Of a stretch of DNA of 64,000 nucleotides, positions 51,996 to 61,389 are shown piece by piece. Within the stretch, counting starts at the first letter, position 1, and each line of letters starts with the position of its first letter. Source of the stretch: Microbulbifer okhotskensis (GTDB lineage Bacteria > Pseudomonadota > Gammaproteobacteria > Pseudomonadales > Cellvibrionaceae); contig NZ_JALBWM010000006.1 of the NCBI RefSeq assembly GCF_023895975.1, positions 29,601-93,600 on the forward strand, in the 5' to 3' direction. The notes beneath the pieces were generated by a model that saw nothing but the letters and a program-made list of their open reading frames with translations, did no database searches and was not told where the DNA came from. The position numbers and the translations under genes were made by a program.

Positions 51996-53378
51996 ATGTC
52001 CCAATCAAAAAGCAGCCCATCACTGCTGGAAGGCTCCGTGTCCAGTCACTTGCAAAGACTGGCGCTGCCCATGGTCTGGGGTATTCTCGCCGCCATGTCG
52101 TTTAACATCGTGGATACCTATTTCGTTTCCCAACTGGGAAATGGTCCATTAGCGGCAATGAGTTTTTCTTTCCCAGTAGTGATGGCTATCAATAGCTTCG
52201 CAATTGGTCTCGGCGCCGGTACTTCTTCTGCGGTGGCGCGGGTTTATGGTGCCGGAGATATCCAACGTGTGCGCCGCCTGGTTACCGATGCTTCCGTCCT
52301 GGCGTTATTGATTGCTATTGCAATCACTGTGATCGGGGTCGCCACCATGGAACCGCTGTTCAAGCTGTTGGGTGCCGGCCCAGAAATGCTACCTCTGATC
52401 GCCGATTACATGATCCCCTGGTATCTCGGCACCATCTTTGTGATCGTACCAACTGTCGCGCTCGCAGCCCTCCGCGCAATTGGTAACAGCGCCGTGACCG
52501 GTCGAATCATGGTGGCGGTAGCGCTCTTGAATCTGGTACTCGACCCTATTTTGATTTTTGGGCTTTTCGGCTTCCCCCGACTGGAACTACAAGGTGCAGC
52601 AATCGCCACAGTGACAGTGCGAGCCTTAAGTTTTATTGCCGCGCTTTATTTTGTGATCCGCAAAGAACGCCTGATGGCAGCGCCCCAGTGGCATCTTAAA
52701 GGCTTATTGGAATCTTGGCGTAGCGTATTGGCAGTGGGACTGCCCGCAGTAATGACCAATGTCATTATTCCTGTTTCGGGAGGTGTGGTCGTTGCGCTGG
52801 TTGCGGTTCACGGCGACGATGCCGTGGCTGGACTCGGCGTTGCACTGCGGGTAGAACCCCTGGCACTGATCGTCTTTTATGCACTCTCCGCCGTTGTCGG
52901 TCCCTTTATGGGACAAAATGCCGGAGGAGAAAAAATCGACCGTCTTCGTGAAACTGTAAGCGTACTGGCGCGGTTTTGCCTAGTGTTTGGCGCAGGGCTG
53001 GCGATCATCCTGTATTTTGTAGCGGAACCCCTCGTGAGTCTATTCAGTGACTCTCCCGAGGTTCTTGCCGTCGCCGTCGCCTACCTCACCCTGGTACCCT
53101 TCAGTTATGCGGGATACGGCTTCGTTATGTCCGCCAATGCAGCATTTAACGGCCTCGGCAGGCCTCTTCCGGCAACCGTCATTTCCTTCTTGCGCGTGCT
53201 GGGGGTTTACCTGCCCCTGGCCTGGCTCGGGAACAGCATGTGGGGCATGACGGGCCTGTTTATAGCCACAGCTGCAGCTAACCTTATTCTCGGTGCGATT
53301 TCATGGTGGTGGCTGCGACATGACACACACCAACGCACTGCTGAAGCGGCCCCCAGCCCCCAGCTATCTGTCAATTAG
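51996..53378 (+). CDS. MATE-family efflux transporter
   Basis: A 460-residue membrane protein with 12 helices and internal two-fold repeats, of the multidrug and toxin extrusion family, which exports drugs or metabolites using Na+ or H+. Characteristic segments include GILAAMSFNIVDTYFVSQLG in helix 1, AIGLGAGTSSAVARVYGAGD in helix 2, and ALSAVVGPFMGQNAGGEKID in the second half. ATG 51996 has AAAGAGA upstream. It is followed by a stem-loop and appears to be a single gene. Confidence 0.93.
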   Translation: MSQSKSSPSLLEGSVSSHLQRLALPMVWGILAAMSFNIVDTYFVSQLGNGPLAAMSFSFPVVMAINSFAIGLGAGTSSAVARVYGAGDIQRVRRLVTDASVLALLIAIAITVIGVATMEPLFKLLGAGPEMLPLIADYMIPWYLGTIFVIVPTVALAALRAIGNSAVTGRIMVAVALLNLVLDPILIFGLFGFPRLELQGAAIATVTVRALSFIAALYFVIRKERLMAAPQWHLKGLLESWRSVLAVGLPAVMTNVIIPVSGGVVVALVAVHGDDAVAGLGVALRVEPLALIVFYALSAVVGPFMGQNAGGEKIDRLRETVSVLARFCLVFGAGLAIILYFVAEPLVSLFSDSPEVLAVAVAYLTLVPFSYAGYGFVMSANAAFNGLGRPLPATVISFLRVLGVYLPLAWLGNSMWGMTGLFIATAAANLILGAISWWWLRHDTHQRTAEAAPSPQLSVN

Positions 53379-53385
53379 AAACACC

Positions 53386-53415
53386 TTGTGTCGGGTTCTT
53401 CAGGGCCCGGCACAA
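53386..53415 (+). terminator. Stem-loop after the MATE gene
   Basis: TTGTGTCGGG and CCCGGCACAA pair over 10 bases (one G-T) around a 10-base loop, 8 bases after the stop. T-tract absent. Confidence 0.5.
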
Positions 53416-53603
53416 ACCCCTCGCATTCAGCAGCAACCCCTCCCCTGCAAAACAATGAATTCACTGCCTTAAAACGCAACGTACACATTGCTTCCGCTTT
53501 TTACCGATAATTTCTGAAGCCGCCAAAGTTCAACAGACAAAGGGCAGTCTCCGCAACATAGGGCCGCCTCTTTTTCTTACCGTGAAACATGGATGGTGAC
53601 TCA

Positions 53604-54917
53604 ATGAAGATCCTGGATTTTTACAGCCCGCAATCCCGGTCCCTAGTTAGCAGCGCACTGGCGATACTTCTTGTCTGCGCCCCAATCACAGCCTGCAACA
53701 ACGATGATTCGGACCCGTCCCCTCCTGACGACGACAGCGACGGGGACAGCGGTCCATGGATACTGAATACCGACGATGAACGCGCACCCTATATTTATGA
53801 GAGCAATAGCAATGAACAAGTATTGGTGAATGTTCAAAGTATCGAAACTGTGACTGTTGACGGCAAAGAATACACACACATATCAGCTACCGGCATTCCG
53901 GATTATAAAACCGAAATCTCCGACTCTCTCTACCACTGGTTGATCAATCGACCGAAAGCTGCCACCGATTTTGTCGGTGGCAGTCCCCTAGTACAAATTG
54001 GCGATATCGTCAGTTTTGGTCAGGACATTGGCTACAGCAGTAATCCAGGCTCCTGCAGCGTGGGCGCTGGCTACGGCTTCTGGCCCCCAGGGCCCGTCTG
54101 TCCTGAAAACATCACCCACGATGGCTACCTCCCAACCGTACCCGAGGTATCCACTGAAGCCTGTGAGAGTGGGCTCGGAGTGCAGGGCTACTGGGTCAAC
54201 GGCACCTCCATTTATCAATGGAGCGATGGCCAATCGCTAAACGGAACCTGGCACACCCTCGCCCCCGTGGCCGAAATGTACGATGTCGATATCTGTGGAG
54301 GACATGCCGCTCGGGGCGATTATCACCACCACTTTTACAGCGATTGCCTCGCAGAACTGGTTGCCGACAGCGGGGATAGCCACTCTCCAATATACGGGTA
54401 TACCGCTGATGGCTTCCCAATTTACGGCCCCTGGGAGGCCGATGGCGTACTCGCACAAAGCAGCTGGGTTACCCGGGACTACGATGCCCCAAACTCAACC
54501 AGCAGGTGCAGTACCGCCGGTGAGCGCACCTGTGTGCTGATTGACGAATACGACTTATCACAGGGCACAGAGAGCATCGGCGAAGCGGGCCCCAGTACCA
54601 GTGGTACCTTTACTTCCCTGTCCGGCAACGTATTTCAAACTACCAGCGGTTTCTTTTACCAGGACTACTATTGGAACCCCGACTTAACCAGCCAGGGCGA
54701 CGCTAACCTGGACCAGTACAATGGCCACAACAACAATGAGCGGGGTTACCACTACCACCTGACCGTGGTGCTAGATGGCGAAGGCCAACTGATTCCCTCT
54801 TTCCCCTACACATTTGGTCCAAGGTTTTACGGAGAGCTGGATGATCAGACCGTTGTCAGTGTTTGCTCCGATGAAGTCGGCGGAGGCATGCCGCCGGGGC
54901 CACCCCCCAGGGAATAA
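53604..54917 (+). CDS. YHYH-domain lipoprotein (copy 1)
   Basis: A 437-residue exported protein; ATG 53604 is used, ATG 53589 also possible. The signal peptide ends in I-T-A-C, a lipobox, followed by an acidic low-complexity Asp/Ser linker. The large domain is of the YHYH family: GGHAARGDYHHHFYSDC, SPIYGYTADGFPIYGPWE and ERGYHYHLTVV, with many conserved Cys (for example in the GVQGYWVNG region). The His-rich motifs suggest metal binding, but the function of YHYH proteins is not known to me. A second copy lies about 310 bases downstream. A histidine-rich small protein and a BaeSR-like system follow. Confidence 0.88.
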   Translation: MKILDFYSPQSRSLVSSALAILLVCAPITACNNDDSDPSPPDDDSDGDSGPWILNTDDERAPYIYESNSNEQVLVNVQSIETVTVDGKEYTHISATGIPDYKTEISDSLYHWLINRPKAATDFVGGSPLVQIGDIVSFGQDIGYSSNPGSCSVGAGYGFWPPGPVCPENITHDGYLPTVPEVSTEACESGLGVQGYWVNGTSIYQWSDGQSLNGTWHTLAPVAEMYDVDICGGHAARGDYHHHFYSDCLAELVADSGDSHSPIYGYTADGFPIYGPWEADGVLAQSSWVTRDYDAPNSTSRCSTAGERTCVLIDEYDLSQGTESIGEAGPSTSGTFTSLSGNVFQTTSGFFYQDYYWNPDLTSQGDANLDQYNGHNNNERGYHYHLTVVLDGEGQLIPSFPYTFGPRFYGELDDQTVVSVCSDEVGGGMPPGPPPRE

Positions 54918-55230
54918 AATCACTTCCACAAACAGTATGGGTATCAGCAGGGGAGAAACCCTCTCGACCAACAATTAACATTCCCTACTCGGCCCGGAGC
55001 CAAAACCTATAAATGGCACTGGGTCGATTGCACCTCCTAAACCATTTGTTGAGTTTATTTTTCACAACCAAAATACATCAGTGCAACACATACCTTTGAC
55101 TCCGCGCACAAAATAAAAAGAAAGTGAAAACTAATCAGCAACACTGCACAGCTGGTTAATAATCATCCACATTTTGTCCACTTTTCTACGCTAGTTTCAG
55201 GCTCAACCCCTCCCAAAGCCACGGTGTATT
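54918..55230. other. Spacer between the two YHYH genes
   Basis: 313 bases with no gene. It carries its own A/T-rich promoter-like DNA before the second copy, including a run of TCCAC-TTTT repeats near 55170-55190. No strong hairpin recognised. Confidence 0.4.
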
Positions 55231-56595
55231 ATGAGAATAACGAAAATTTTTGACCGGGACGGCCAGTCCATATTGCCCTACGCATTCGCACTGCTAATGA
55301 TCTCTGGAATATTGCAAGGGTGCGGTGGGGGCAGCAGCTCCTCATCTGACTCTTCGGACACCACGACAGAAGACAGTGATGGTTCGGATTCAGGCGATGA
55401 TTCCGGGGGTGATGACGATTCATCGGATAACAGTGATGATTCCAGTTCAAGCACTGACAGCGGAGTATGGATACTCAATAGCGGCGATGAGAGAGCGCCC
55501 TATATTTACGAAAGTAACAGCAATGAACAAGTACTGGTCAATGTTCAAAGCGTCGAATCTGAAACCGTCGATGGCAAAGAATATACCGTGGTATCCGCAA
55601 CCGGAATCCCCTATTACACCATTGAAATTACTCAGAATATTCTCGACGCTCTGATAGAGCGTCCAAAAGCATCCAGCGATTTTTTAACCGGCAGTCCCTA
55701 TGTCAGCGTTGGCGATATTGTCAGCTTTGGAGAGGATATTGGATACCAGAGTAATTCTTCCTGTGGTGCAGAAGCCGGCTATGGTTTCTGGCCACCCGGA
55801 CCTGTCTGCCCAGAAAATGTCTCTCATGTTGGCTATATTCCGGTTGAGCCTGAACCCTCATCTGAAACCTGTGAAACAGGGCTCGGTGTGCAGGGTTATT
55901 GGGTGAATGGCACTTCAATTTATCAATGGGGTGATGGCCAATCCGTCAATAATACATGGCACACTCTCGCACCACTCGCCGAAGTCTACGATGTCGATAT
56001 TTGTGGTGGTCACGCAGCAAATGGCGATTATCACCACCATTTCTATAGTGATTGTCTGGCAGAACTTGTCGGGGATATCGGCGATGGCCACTCCCCTATT
56101 TACGGTTATACCGCCGACGGTTATGCCATTTATGGCCCCTGGGAGAGTGAAACTGTACTCGCAGAAAGTAGCTGGGTAGCTCGCGATTATGATGACTCAT
56201 CATCCGACAGTGGTTGTGGCATCGCCGGCGAGCGCAGTTGTCTGCTTGTGGATGAATACGATGTTTCCCAAGGCGTGACAACAACCTCTAATACCGGACC
56301 CACCACCAGCGGGTCTTACACTTCGTTGTCTGGAAATGAATTCGAAACTACTAGCGGTTTTTTCTATGAAGACTATTACTGGGACGAAGCACTGACCTCA
56401 CAAGGCGGGGCCTATTTAGACCAGTACAACGGCCACTCTGACGACGACCGGGGGTACCACTATCACCTCACCGTCACTGTCGACAGTGGTGGGCAGCTGA
56501 CTCCCGCTTTTCCCTTTACTTTTGGACCACGTTTTTTCGGAAAGCTGGATGATCAAACCATCGTCAGCCAATGCTCAACCACCATTGGCCGCTAA
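55231..56595 (+). CDS. YHYH-domain lipoprotein (copy 2)
   Basis: A 454-residue paralogue of the preceding protein. It has a signal peptide with lipobox L-Q-G-C (Cys31), and a longer Asp/Ser/Gly linker (about 35-75, including GDDSGGDDDSSDNSDDSSSS). The YHYH domain is strongly conserved between the copies: GGHAANGDYHHHFYSDC, SPIYGYTADGYAIYGPWE and DRGYHYHLTVT. Changes are mostly conservative and spread along the whole domain, which points to an old duplication under selection. It lies 30 bases before the small exported protein gene, so these may share a transcript. Confidence 0.88.
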   Translation: MRITKIFDRDGQSILPYAFALLMISGILQGCGGGSSSSSDSSDTTTEDSDGSDSGDDSGGDDDSSDNSDDSSSSTDSGVWILNSGDERAPYIYESNSNEQVLVNVQSVESETVDGKEYTVVSATGIPYYTIEITQNILDALIERPKASSDFLTGSPYVSVGDIVSFGEDIGYQSNSSCGAEAGYGFWPPGPVCPENVSHVGYIPVEPEPSSETCETGLGVQGYWVNGTSIYQWGDGQSVNNTWHTLAPLAEVYDVDICGGHAANGDYHHHFYSDCLAELVGDIGDGHSPIYGYTADGYAIYGPWESETVLAESSWVARDYDDSSSDSGCGIAGERSCLLVDEYDVSQGVTTTSNTGPTTSGSYTSLSGNEFETTSGFFYEDYYWDEALTSQGGAYLDQYNGHSDDDRGYHYHLTVTVDSGGQLTPAFPFTFGPRFFGKLDDQTIVSQCSTTIGR

Positions 56596-56625
56596 CTCAT
56601 ATCCAAAATTGGGAGTGGGAGATAG

Positions 56626-57168
56626 ATGAATATTTGCAGGTACCTTATCGCCGGGTCTTTGATCTGGGCAGTCGCAACTTCGTTAATGACACAAGCAGCT
56701 CAGCCAAATTCCCACGCAGGTCACAATGGCGATCAACACCCCGTGATAGAGATACCTTTGCATGTCGCCACTCCCAGGGTCGAGCTGGATATCAGTCGTG
56801 ATGACCTCTCCGGCTATAATCTTCACATTGACTATGATCGCTTCGAACTGGAATCGCCCCGCTACGCCTGTGATTCCTCTGAGCAGTTCCTGGAGGGACA
56901 CGCACACCTCTATATCAATGGCGAAAAGATCCGGCGCCTTTATGGGCCGGATTTGCATATTCCCGGAAAATTATTAAAACCCGGTTTTAACCAGATCACG
57001 GTTACCCTTAATGCTCACGATCACAGCACCTGGAGCCGCGGTGGAAAACGAATTTTGGCAACCCTATTTGTGCAACTCGACAAGAAAAATCTGGTACAGC
57101 ACCGTTTCTCAACATCTCCGATAGAGAGCGGTAAAGAGATAACAGACACTAGCAATTCCAGCGATTAA
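56626..57168 (+). CDS. Small His-rich exported protein
   Basis: A 180-residue protein 30 bases after the second YHYH gene. The signal peptide (IAGSLIWAVATSLMTQAAQ) leads into SHAGHNGDQHP, a His-rich start. The domain contains EGHAHLYINGEKIRRLYG, DLHIPGKLLKPGFNQITVTL and NAHDHSTW, a beta-sandwich-like pattern with several His in positions suited to metal binding. It may be a periplasmic copper- or metal-binding partner of the YHYH proteins; that is an inference from composition and order. No membrane anchor is seen beyond the signal peptide. Confidence 0.72.
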   Translation: MNICRYLIAGSLIWAVATSLMTQAAQPNSHAGHNGDQHPVIEIPLHVATPRVELDISRDDLSGYNLHIDYDRFELESPRYACDSSEQFLEGHAHLYINGEKIRRLYGPDLHIPGKLLKPGFNQITVTLNAHDHSTWSRGGKRILATLFVQLDKKNLVQHRFSTSPIESGKEITDTSNSSD

Positions 57169-57463
57169 CCAGCAACGGCAGTCCGCTGTGGCGATCACCC
57201 TCGGACACAACAGAGTACTCAGAGTACTAAGGTCCTCTGGTCGATCGCCGATAAAGACCCGCCCCCACCTTGATCAACCTCGGCATTCAACAGGCTTGTG
57301 CAACTCTCGGCCACCATGAGTTGCACAAAACTGAAGATTGCCCTGACATTTACAGTGAGTGTAGGCTTGCCCCATGGACAGCTCTCACCTGAAACTGACC
57401 ATCAGAAAATGCGCCTTTGCGCCCACTGTAAATGAAGTGCTGATGGAGCCCAAGCAATAAGCT
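57169..57463. promoter_or_regulatory. Regulatory region upstream of the BaeSR-like operon with two inverted repeats
   Basis: Perfect inverted repeat TTGTGCAACTC (57296-57306) / GAGTTGCACAA (57318-57328) with an 11-base loop, and a wider pair CATTTACAGTG (57347-57357) / CACTGTAAATG (57424-57434). These could be operators for BaeR or another dimeric regulator; the first could also end the upstream transcript. Confidence 0.5.
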
Positions 57464-58900
57464 ATGTCGTTAAATATCCGCTACAAACTCAGTCTCGCAT
57501 TCCTGTTGACGGCGGCAATTACCGTGGGCGGAATGTTTGTATTCTTCCAGTGGAGCTTTAGCCATGGTTTTATGAACTATATCCAGTCGCAAGAGCTGCG
57601 CAAAGCGGATGATCTGGTGGAGGAACTACAAAACATCTATGCGCAGGACGGCAACTGGCAGTCCCTGGAAGGTAACAGTATGCGCTGGCAGAGACTGCAC
57701 AGACGGTTACTATTCAGCCATTTCGATGAAATGCTCCCTCCTCCCCCACCACCACCACCCGGTATGAGAGGCCCGCGTCATCCGCCAGGCCCCAGGGGCA
57801 ACTCTTTTACCGCACGCCTCAGCCTGCTGAATAAAGAAAAGAAAATACTGATCGGCCATTTTTCGCGATCGGGTAAAATAACAATGCAACCACTGACTGT
57901 GGATGGGGAAACTGTTGGCTACTTGGGCATCACCCCCCCAGAGGTATTGTCCAATGATTTGGAGCTAGGGTTTATCCAGCAGCAGTCGCACACTTTTGCG
58001 CTTATTTCCATAGCTACATTTATTATTGCTCTGGCAATTGCCCTGCCGTTGGCCTGGCAGTTGGTGCGGCCCATCCGCAAACTTACCGAGGCAACCCATC
58101 AACTTTCCTCAGGGGAATACAAGACTCGTATCGATATCGAACAAAAAGATGAACTCGGCCAATTAAGCGCGGACTTTAATCGGCTCGCCGCCACGCTAGA
58201 AGCCAATGAAGATGCTCGCAACCGCTGGATGGCTGATATCTCCCATGAGTTGCGCACCCCTCTAGCAGTCCTTAAAGGGCAAATTGAAGCCATTCAGGAT
58301 GGCGTCAGGACAGCATCGGCAGAGAACCTACGCATACTGCACACCAAGATCCAGCAGCTGAGCCGCCTTATCGATGATCTCTATGAACTATCTCTCTCAG
58401 ATGCAGGCGCTTTAAGTTACTGCAAATCTGATATCCCTTTGGTGAAAACGCTTCGCAGTGTTATTGAGGATTTTCAAGTTGCATTCGAGCAAAAAAATAT
58501 TCTCTTGAGCAGCAATATCCATCTATCCGAAGACAAACTGGTCTACGCCGATGAAGCGCGGCTCAATCAGTTATTCAGCAATTTGCTAACCAACAGCCTG
58601 CGCTATACCGACAGTGGTGGACAGCTTAAAATAACCGCGCGCTGCGAGGCTCGAACCGTAATAATCACTCAGGAAGATTCCGCACCGGGTGTTGCCAACG
58701 GCGACATCCCTCACTTGTTTGAGCGTCTGTATCGCGCTGACAGCTCGCGGAGCCGAGAAACGGGAGGGGCCGGATTGGGACTGTCGATTTGTCAAAATAT
58801 TGTTAATGCACATGAAGGCAGCATCTCAGCGACTCCGTCTACTTTGGGCGGCCTCGAAATTAGTATATTTTTACCCCTCAGCCAAAGGATTAAATGGTAG
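57464..58900 (+). CDS. baeS: BaeS-like sensor histidine kinase
   Basis: A 478-residue envelope-stress sensor kinase. Transmembrane helices lie near 10-31 and 177-200, with a periplasmic sensor between them that carries a striking Pro-rich stretch (eight Pro in a row, then GMRGPRHPPGPRG, residues about 90-110). A HAMP linker follows, then the phosphoacceptor MADISHELRTPLAVL (His about 261). The ATP lid reads EDSAPGVANGDIPHLFERLY and GGAGLGLSICQN, closely matching E. coli BaeS, including D-S-A-P-G-V. The neighbouring YHYH/His-rich genes are candidate targets. The family is confident; the signal is unknown. Confidence 0.9.
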   Translation: MSLNIRYKLSLAFLLTAAITVGGMFVFFQWSFSHGFMNYIQSQELRKADDLVEELQNIYAQDGNWQSLEGNSMRWQRLHRRLLFSHFDEMLPPPPPPPPGMRGPRHPPGPRGNSFTARLSLLNKEKKILIGHFSRSGKITMQPLTVDGETVGYLGITPPEVLSNDLELGFIQQQSHTFALISIATFIIALAIALPLAWQLVRPIRKLTEATHQLSSGEYKTRIDIEQKDELGQLSADFNRLAATLEANEDARNRWMADISHELRTPLAVLKGQIEAIQDGVRTASAENLRILHTKIQQLSRLIDDLYELSLSDAGALSYCKSDIPLVKTLRSVIEDFQVAFEQKNILLSSNIHLSEDKLVYADEARLNQLFSNLLTNSLRYTDSGGQLKITARCEARTVIITQEDSAPGVANGDIPHLFERLYRADSSRSRETGGAGLGLSICQNIVNAHEGSISATPSTLGGLEISIFLPLSQRIKW

Positions 58901-58906
58901 TAAGCT

Positions 58907-59581
58907 ATGAGCGCAAAAATATTAATTGTCGAAGATGAAACAGAACTTGCGCACTTACTTCTGGATTATCTACGAGCAGCAAACTATCAGGCCGAAATTA
59001 TTTCTGATGGCATTCAGGTTATCCCAACCATTGACACGATTCACCCAGATTTGATTCTACTGGACCTGATGTTACCGGGAAGAAATGGCATAGAGATCTG
59101 CGAAGAGATTCGCCTGAAAGGCAACGATGTGCCCATCATTATGATGACAGCGCGAGTTGAAGAGTCCGATCGCCTACGCGGCCTTGAATCTGGAGCCGAC
59201 GACTATGTCTGTAAGCCGTACAGCCCACGTGAACTGGTAGCCAGAGTCAAAGCAGTATTACGTCGCCGACCACAGAAAGACAGCACCGACAACAGCGGTA
59301 TTGAACTGGACAGAAATACCGGGCAGCTGCGTCTCGAGGGTAAGGATGCCAACCTCACCGCATTGGAGTTTCACTTGTTTGACCTTCTATACAGTGAGCC
59401 GGGAAGGATTTTTTCACGTGAGCAAATTATGGACCGCATCTATTCCGACTACCGCGTAATCAGCGATCGTACTATCGACAGCCATATTAAAAAGGTTAGA
59501 AAAAAAATTACCGCGTTGAAGCCCGATAAAGAGTTGATTCACTCCGTCTACGGTGCCGGCTATAAATTTGAACTGCAGTAA
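58907..59581 (+). CDS. baeR: BaeR-like response regulator
   Basis: A 224-residue OmpR/PhoB-type transcription factor placed 6 bases after the kinase gene. The receiver domain has ILIVEDETELAHLLLDYLR, phosphoacceptor Asp53 in LILLDLMLPG, and SGADDYVCKPYSPRELVARV, the same K-P-Y-S-P-R-E as E. coli BaeR. The C-terminal winged helix contains LTALEFHLFDLLYSEPGRIF and RTIDSHIKKVRKKI. It likely controls its own operon and the neighbouring periplasmic genes; the inverted repeats upstream are candidate sites. Confidence 0.92.
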   Translation: MSAKILIVEDETELAHLLLDYLRAANYQAEIISDGIQVIPTIDTIHPDLILLDLMLPGRNGIEICEEIRLKGNDVPIIMMTARVEESDRLRGLESGADDYVCKPYSPRELVARVKAVLRRRPQKDSTDNSGIELDRNTGQLRLEGKDANLTALEFHLFDLLYSEPGRIFSREQIMDRIYSDYRVISDRTIDSHIKKVRKKITALKPDKELIHSVYGAGYKFELQ

Positions 59582-59590
59582 GGCCTGGAT

Positions 59591-59616
59591 AGCTTTGGGG
59601 GCAAAGCCCCCGAAGC
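59591..59616. terminator. Stem-loop between convergent genes
   Basis: AGCTTTGGGGGC - aaa - GCCCCCGAAGCT: a long GC-rich stem with one mismatch, between the BaeR-like gene and the aminopeptidase gene on the other strand. No clean T-tract. Confidence 0.65.
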
Positions 59617-59622
59617 TGCGTA

Positions 59623-61389
59623 TCACAACGGCTCGGTAGCAGCCTGCAACCAATTCGCTGTTTTTTCATTAACCAGGGGTTTTATGACTTCCTTCACCCG
59701 TTGGTGATAGGCGTTCAACCAATCCCTCTCTCTTTCAGAGAGCAGGTCAACATCAATCAAGTTTCGATCAATCGGCGCCAGCGTCAGCTCTTCAAACTCC
59801 AGGAAGCCCGGGTAGCTCTCACTCTTTTTCACAAATACCAAATTTTCAATACGAATACCGTACTGACCAGTGAGATAAAAGCCCGGCTCATTGGAGACAA
59901 TCATACCCGGCGAGAGAGCAACTCCAGTCACTGCTTTACCGATACGCTGCGGTCCCTCATGAACACTCAGGAAACTACCAACTCCATGCCCAGTACCATG
60001 GGCATAATCCAGCCCTACATCCCACAGTGCACGCCGGGCAATCGCATCAATCTGCTCGCCACAAGTGCCCTGGGGAAAGCGCAAAGTGGCAATCGCAATA
60101 TGCCCTTTCAGAACCCGGGTGAAGTTTTCTTTTGCAGAGGGGGGAAACTCACCCAGAGCGATAGTACGAGTAACATCAGTAGTGCCATCGGGATACTGGC
60201 CTCCCGAGTCACACAAATAAATCCCCCCCAGCTCCATCGGCAAACTGGACTCAGGACTCACCCGATAGTGCACAATCGCGCCATTGGACGCATAGCCCGA
60301 AATGGTCTCAAAACTGTTGCCCTGAAAACCTTCACGAGCCTCTCTCATGCTGCGTAATAACTTTACGGCTGCCAGTTCATCAAAGCCACCAGCGCCAACC
60401 CGATCAGGTATTTCTGCCAGAAATTCGCACAAAGCAGCACCATCGCGTTCATGAGCAGCCTGGCTACCCGCCAGTTCAACCGGATTCTTGCAAGCCTTAG
60501 TGCCCGTCACTGGATCCCCGTCCAGTAACAACTCAATATCAAGAGCCCGCAATTGTTGCAGGGTCCAGCAATTACTGATGAGGGGATCTACCCATATTTT
60601 ATTGACATGCCGACGCTTGATGGCATCAAACAGCTCTGCTTTATTCGCAACCAGGGTGACCTCCTGATCCAGATGTTCAACCAGGGCTTCACCCACTGCA
60701 TTTTTGCCCAAGTAGAGCGTCGCGCTGCCATCCCGATAAAGCACCGCGTTAGCCAACACTACAGGTAAGTGAGGAATATCCTCTCCACGGATATTAAAGA
60801 GCCAGGCACAGCTCTCAGGGTTTGGCAACCACAGTGCATCAGCACGCTGCTCGGTGAGGGACATCGCGATACGTTTTCGCTTCTCCCTCGAGTGCTCACC
60901 GGTAAAGGTAATCGGATGTGGACGGGCCGGCCCACAAGGGGACGCCGGTCGGTCGCTCCAGATAGCATCAATAGGATTTTGTTCCAAAGGCTGCAGCAAG
61001 ATATCTCGCTCGGCGAGCCGCCTTTTCATCAGTGCCAACCCCGGTTCAGTGTGCAGGCGAGGATCGTACCCCAATAACTGGCCGGCACTCAGTTGGCTAC
61101 ATACCCACTGAACCATGGCCGTATTATCGAGGCTCATCAACCCTATCGGCTGATCTCCCAGCTGTTGCTGCGCCTGCAGGGTATAGCGCCCATCGACAAA
61201 CAATGCAGCCTCCCGACTGCCAACGGCTGCCATTCCTGCAGAACCGGTAAAGCCTGTGAGCCAGGGCAAGCGTTCATCCGCAGCAGGCACACTCTCATTC
61301 TGATATTCATCGGCACGAGGTACCAGAAAAGCATCGACCCCTTGCCGCTGTAACTCCTCCCGTAATGCCTGTAAACGCTTCCCGCTCAT
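59623..61389 (-). CDS. M24-family Xaa-Pro aminopeptidase
   Basis: A 588-residue cytoplasmic metallopeptidase that removes N-terminal residues linked to proline. ATG 61389 is used, with a GGGGGGG run upstream; the open frame to 61443 lacks a start context. Three domains fit the long eukaryote-like PepP/XPNPEP type (about 590-620). Metal motifs: CDSGGQYPDGTTDVTRTIAL, HGTGHGVGSFLSVHEGP, NEPGFYLTGQYGIRIENL and a C-terminal LEFEELTLAP. It is monocistronic, ending near a stem-loop. Confidence 0.93.
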   Translation of the reverse strand: MSGKRLQALREELQRQGVDAFLVPRADEYQNESVPAADERLPWLTGFTGSAGMAAVGSREAALFVDGRYTLQAQQQLGDQPIGLMSLDNTAMVQWVCSQLSAGQLLGYDPRLHTEPGLALMKRRLAERDILLQPLEQNPIDAIWSDRPASPCGPARPHPITFTGEHSREKRKRIAMSLTEQRADALWLPNPESCAWLFNIRGEDIPHLPVVLANAVLYRDGSATLYLGKNAVGEALVEHLDQEVTLVANKAELFDAIKRRHVNKIWVDPLISNCWTLQQLRALDIELLLDGDPVTGTKACKNPVELAGSQAAHERDGAALCEFLAEIPDRVGAGGFDELAAVKLLRSMREAREGFQGNSFETISGYASNGAIVHYRVSPESSLPMELGGIYLCDSGGQYPDGTTDVTRTIALGEFPPSAKENFTRVLKGHIAIATLRFPQGTCGEQIDAIARRALWDVGLDYAHGTGHGVGSFLSVHEGPQRIGKAVTGVALSPGMIVSNEPGFYLTGQYGIRIENLVFVKKSESYPGFLEFEELTLAPIDRNLIDVDLLSERERDWLNAYHQRVKEVIKPLVNEKTANWLQAATEPL

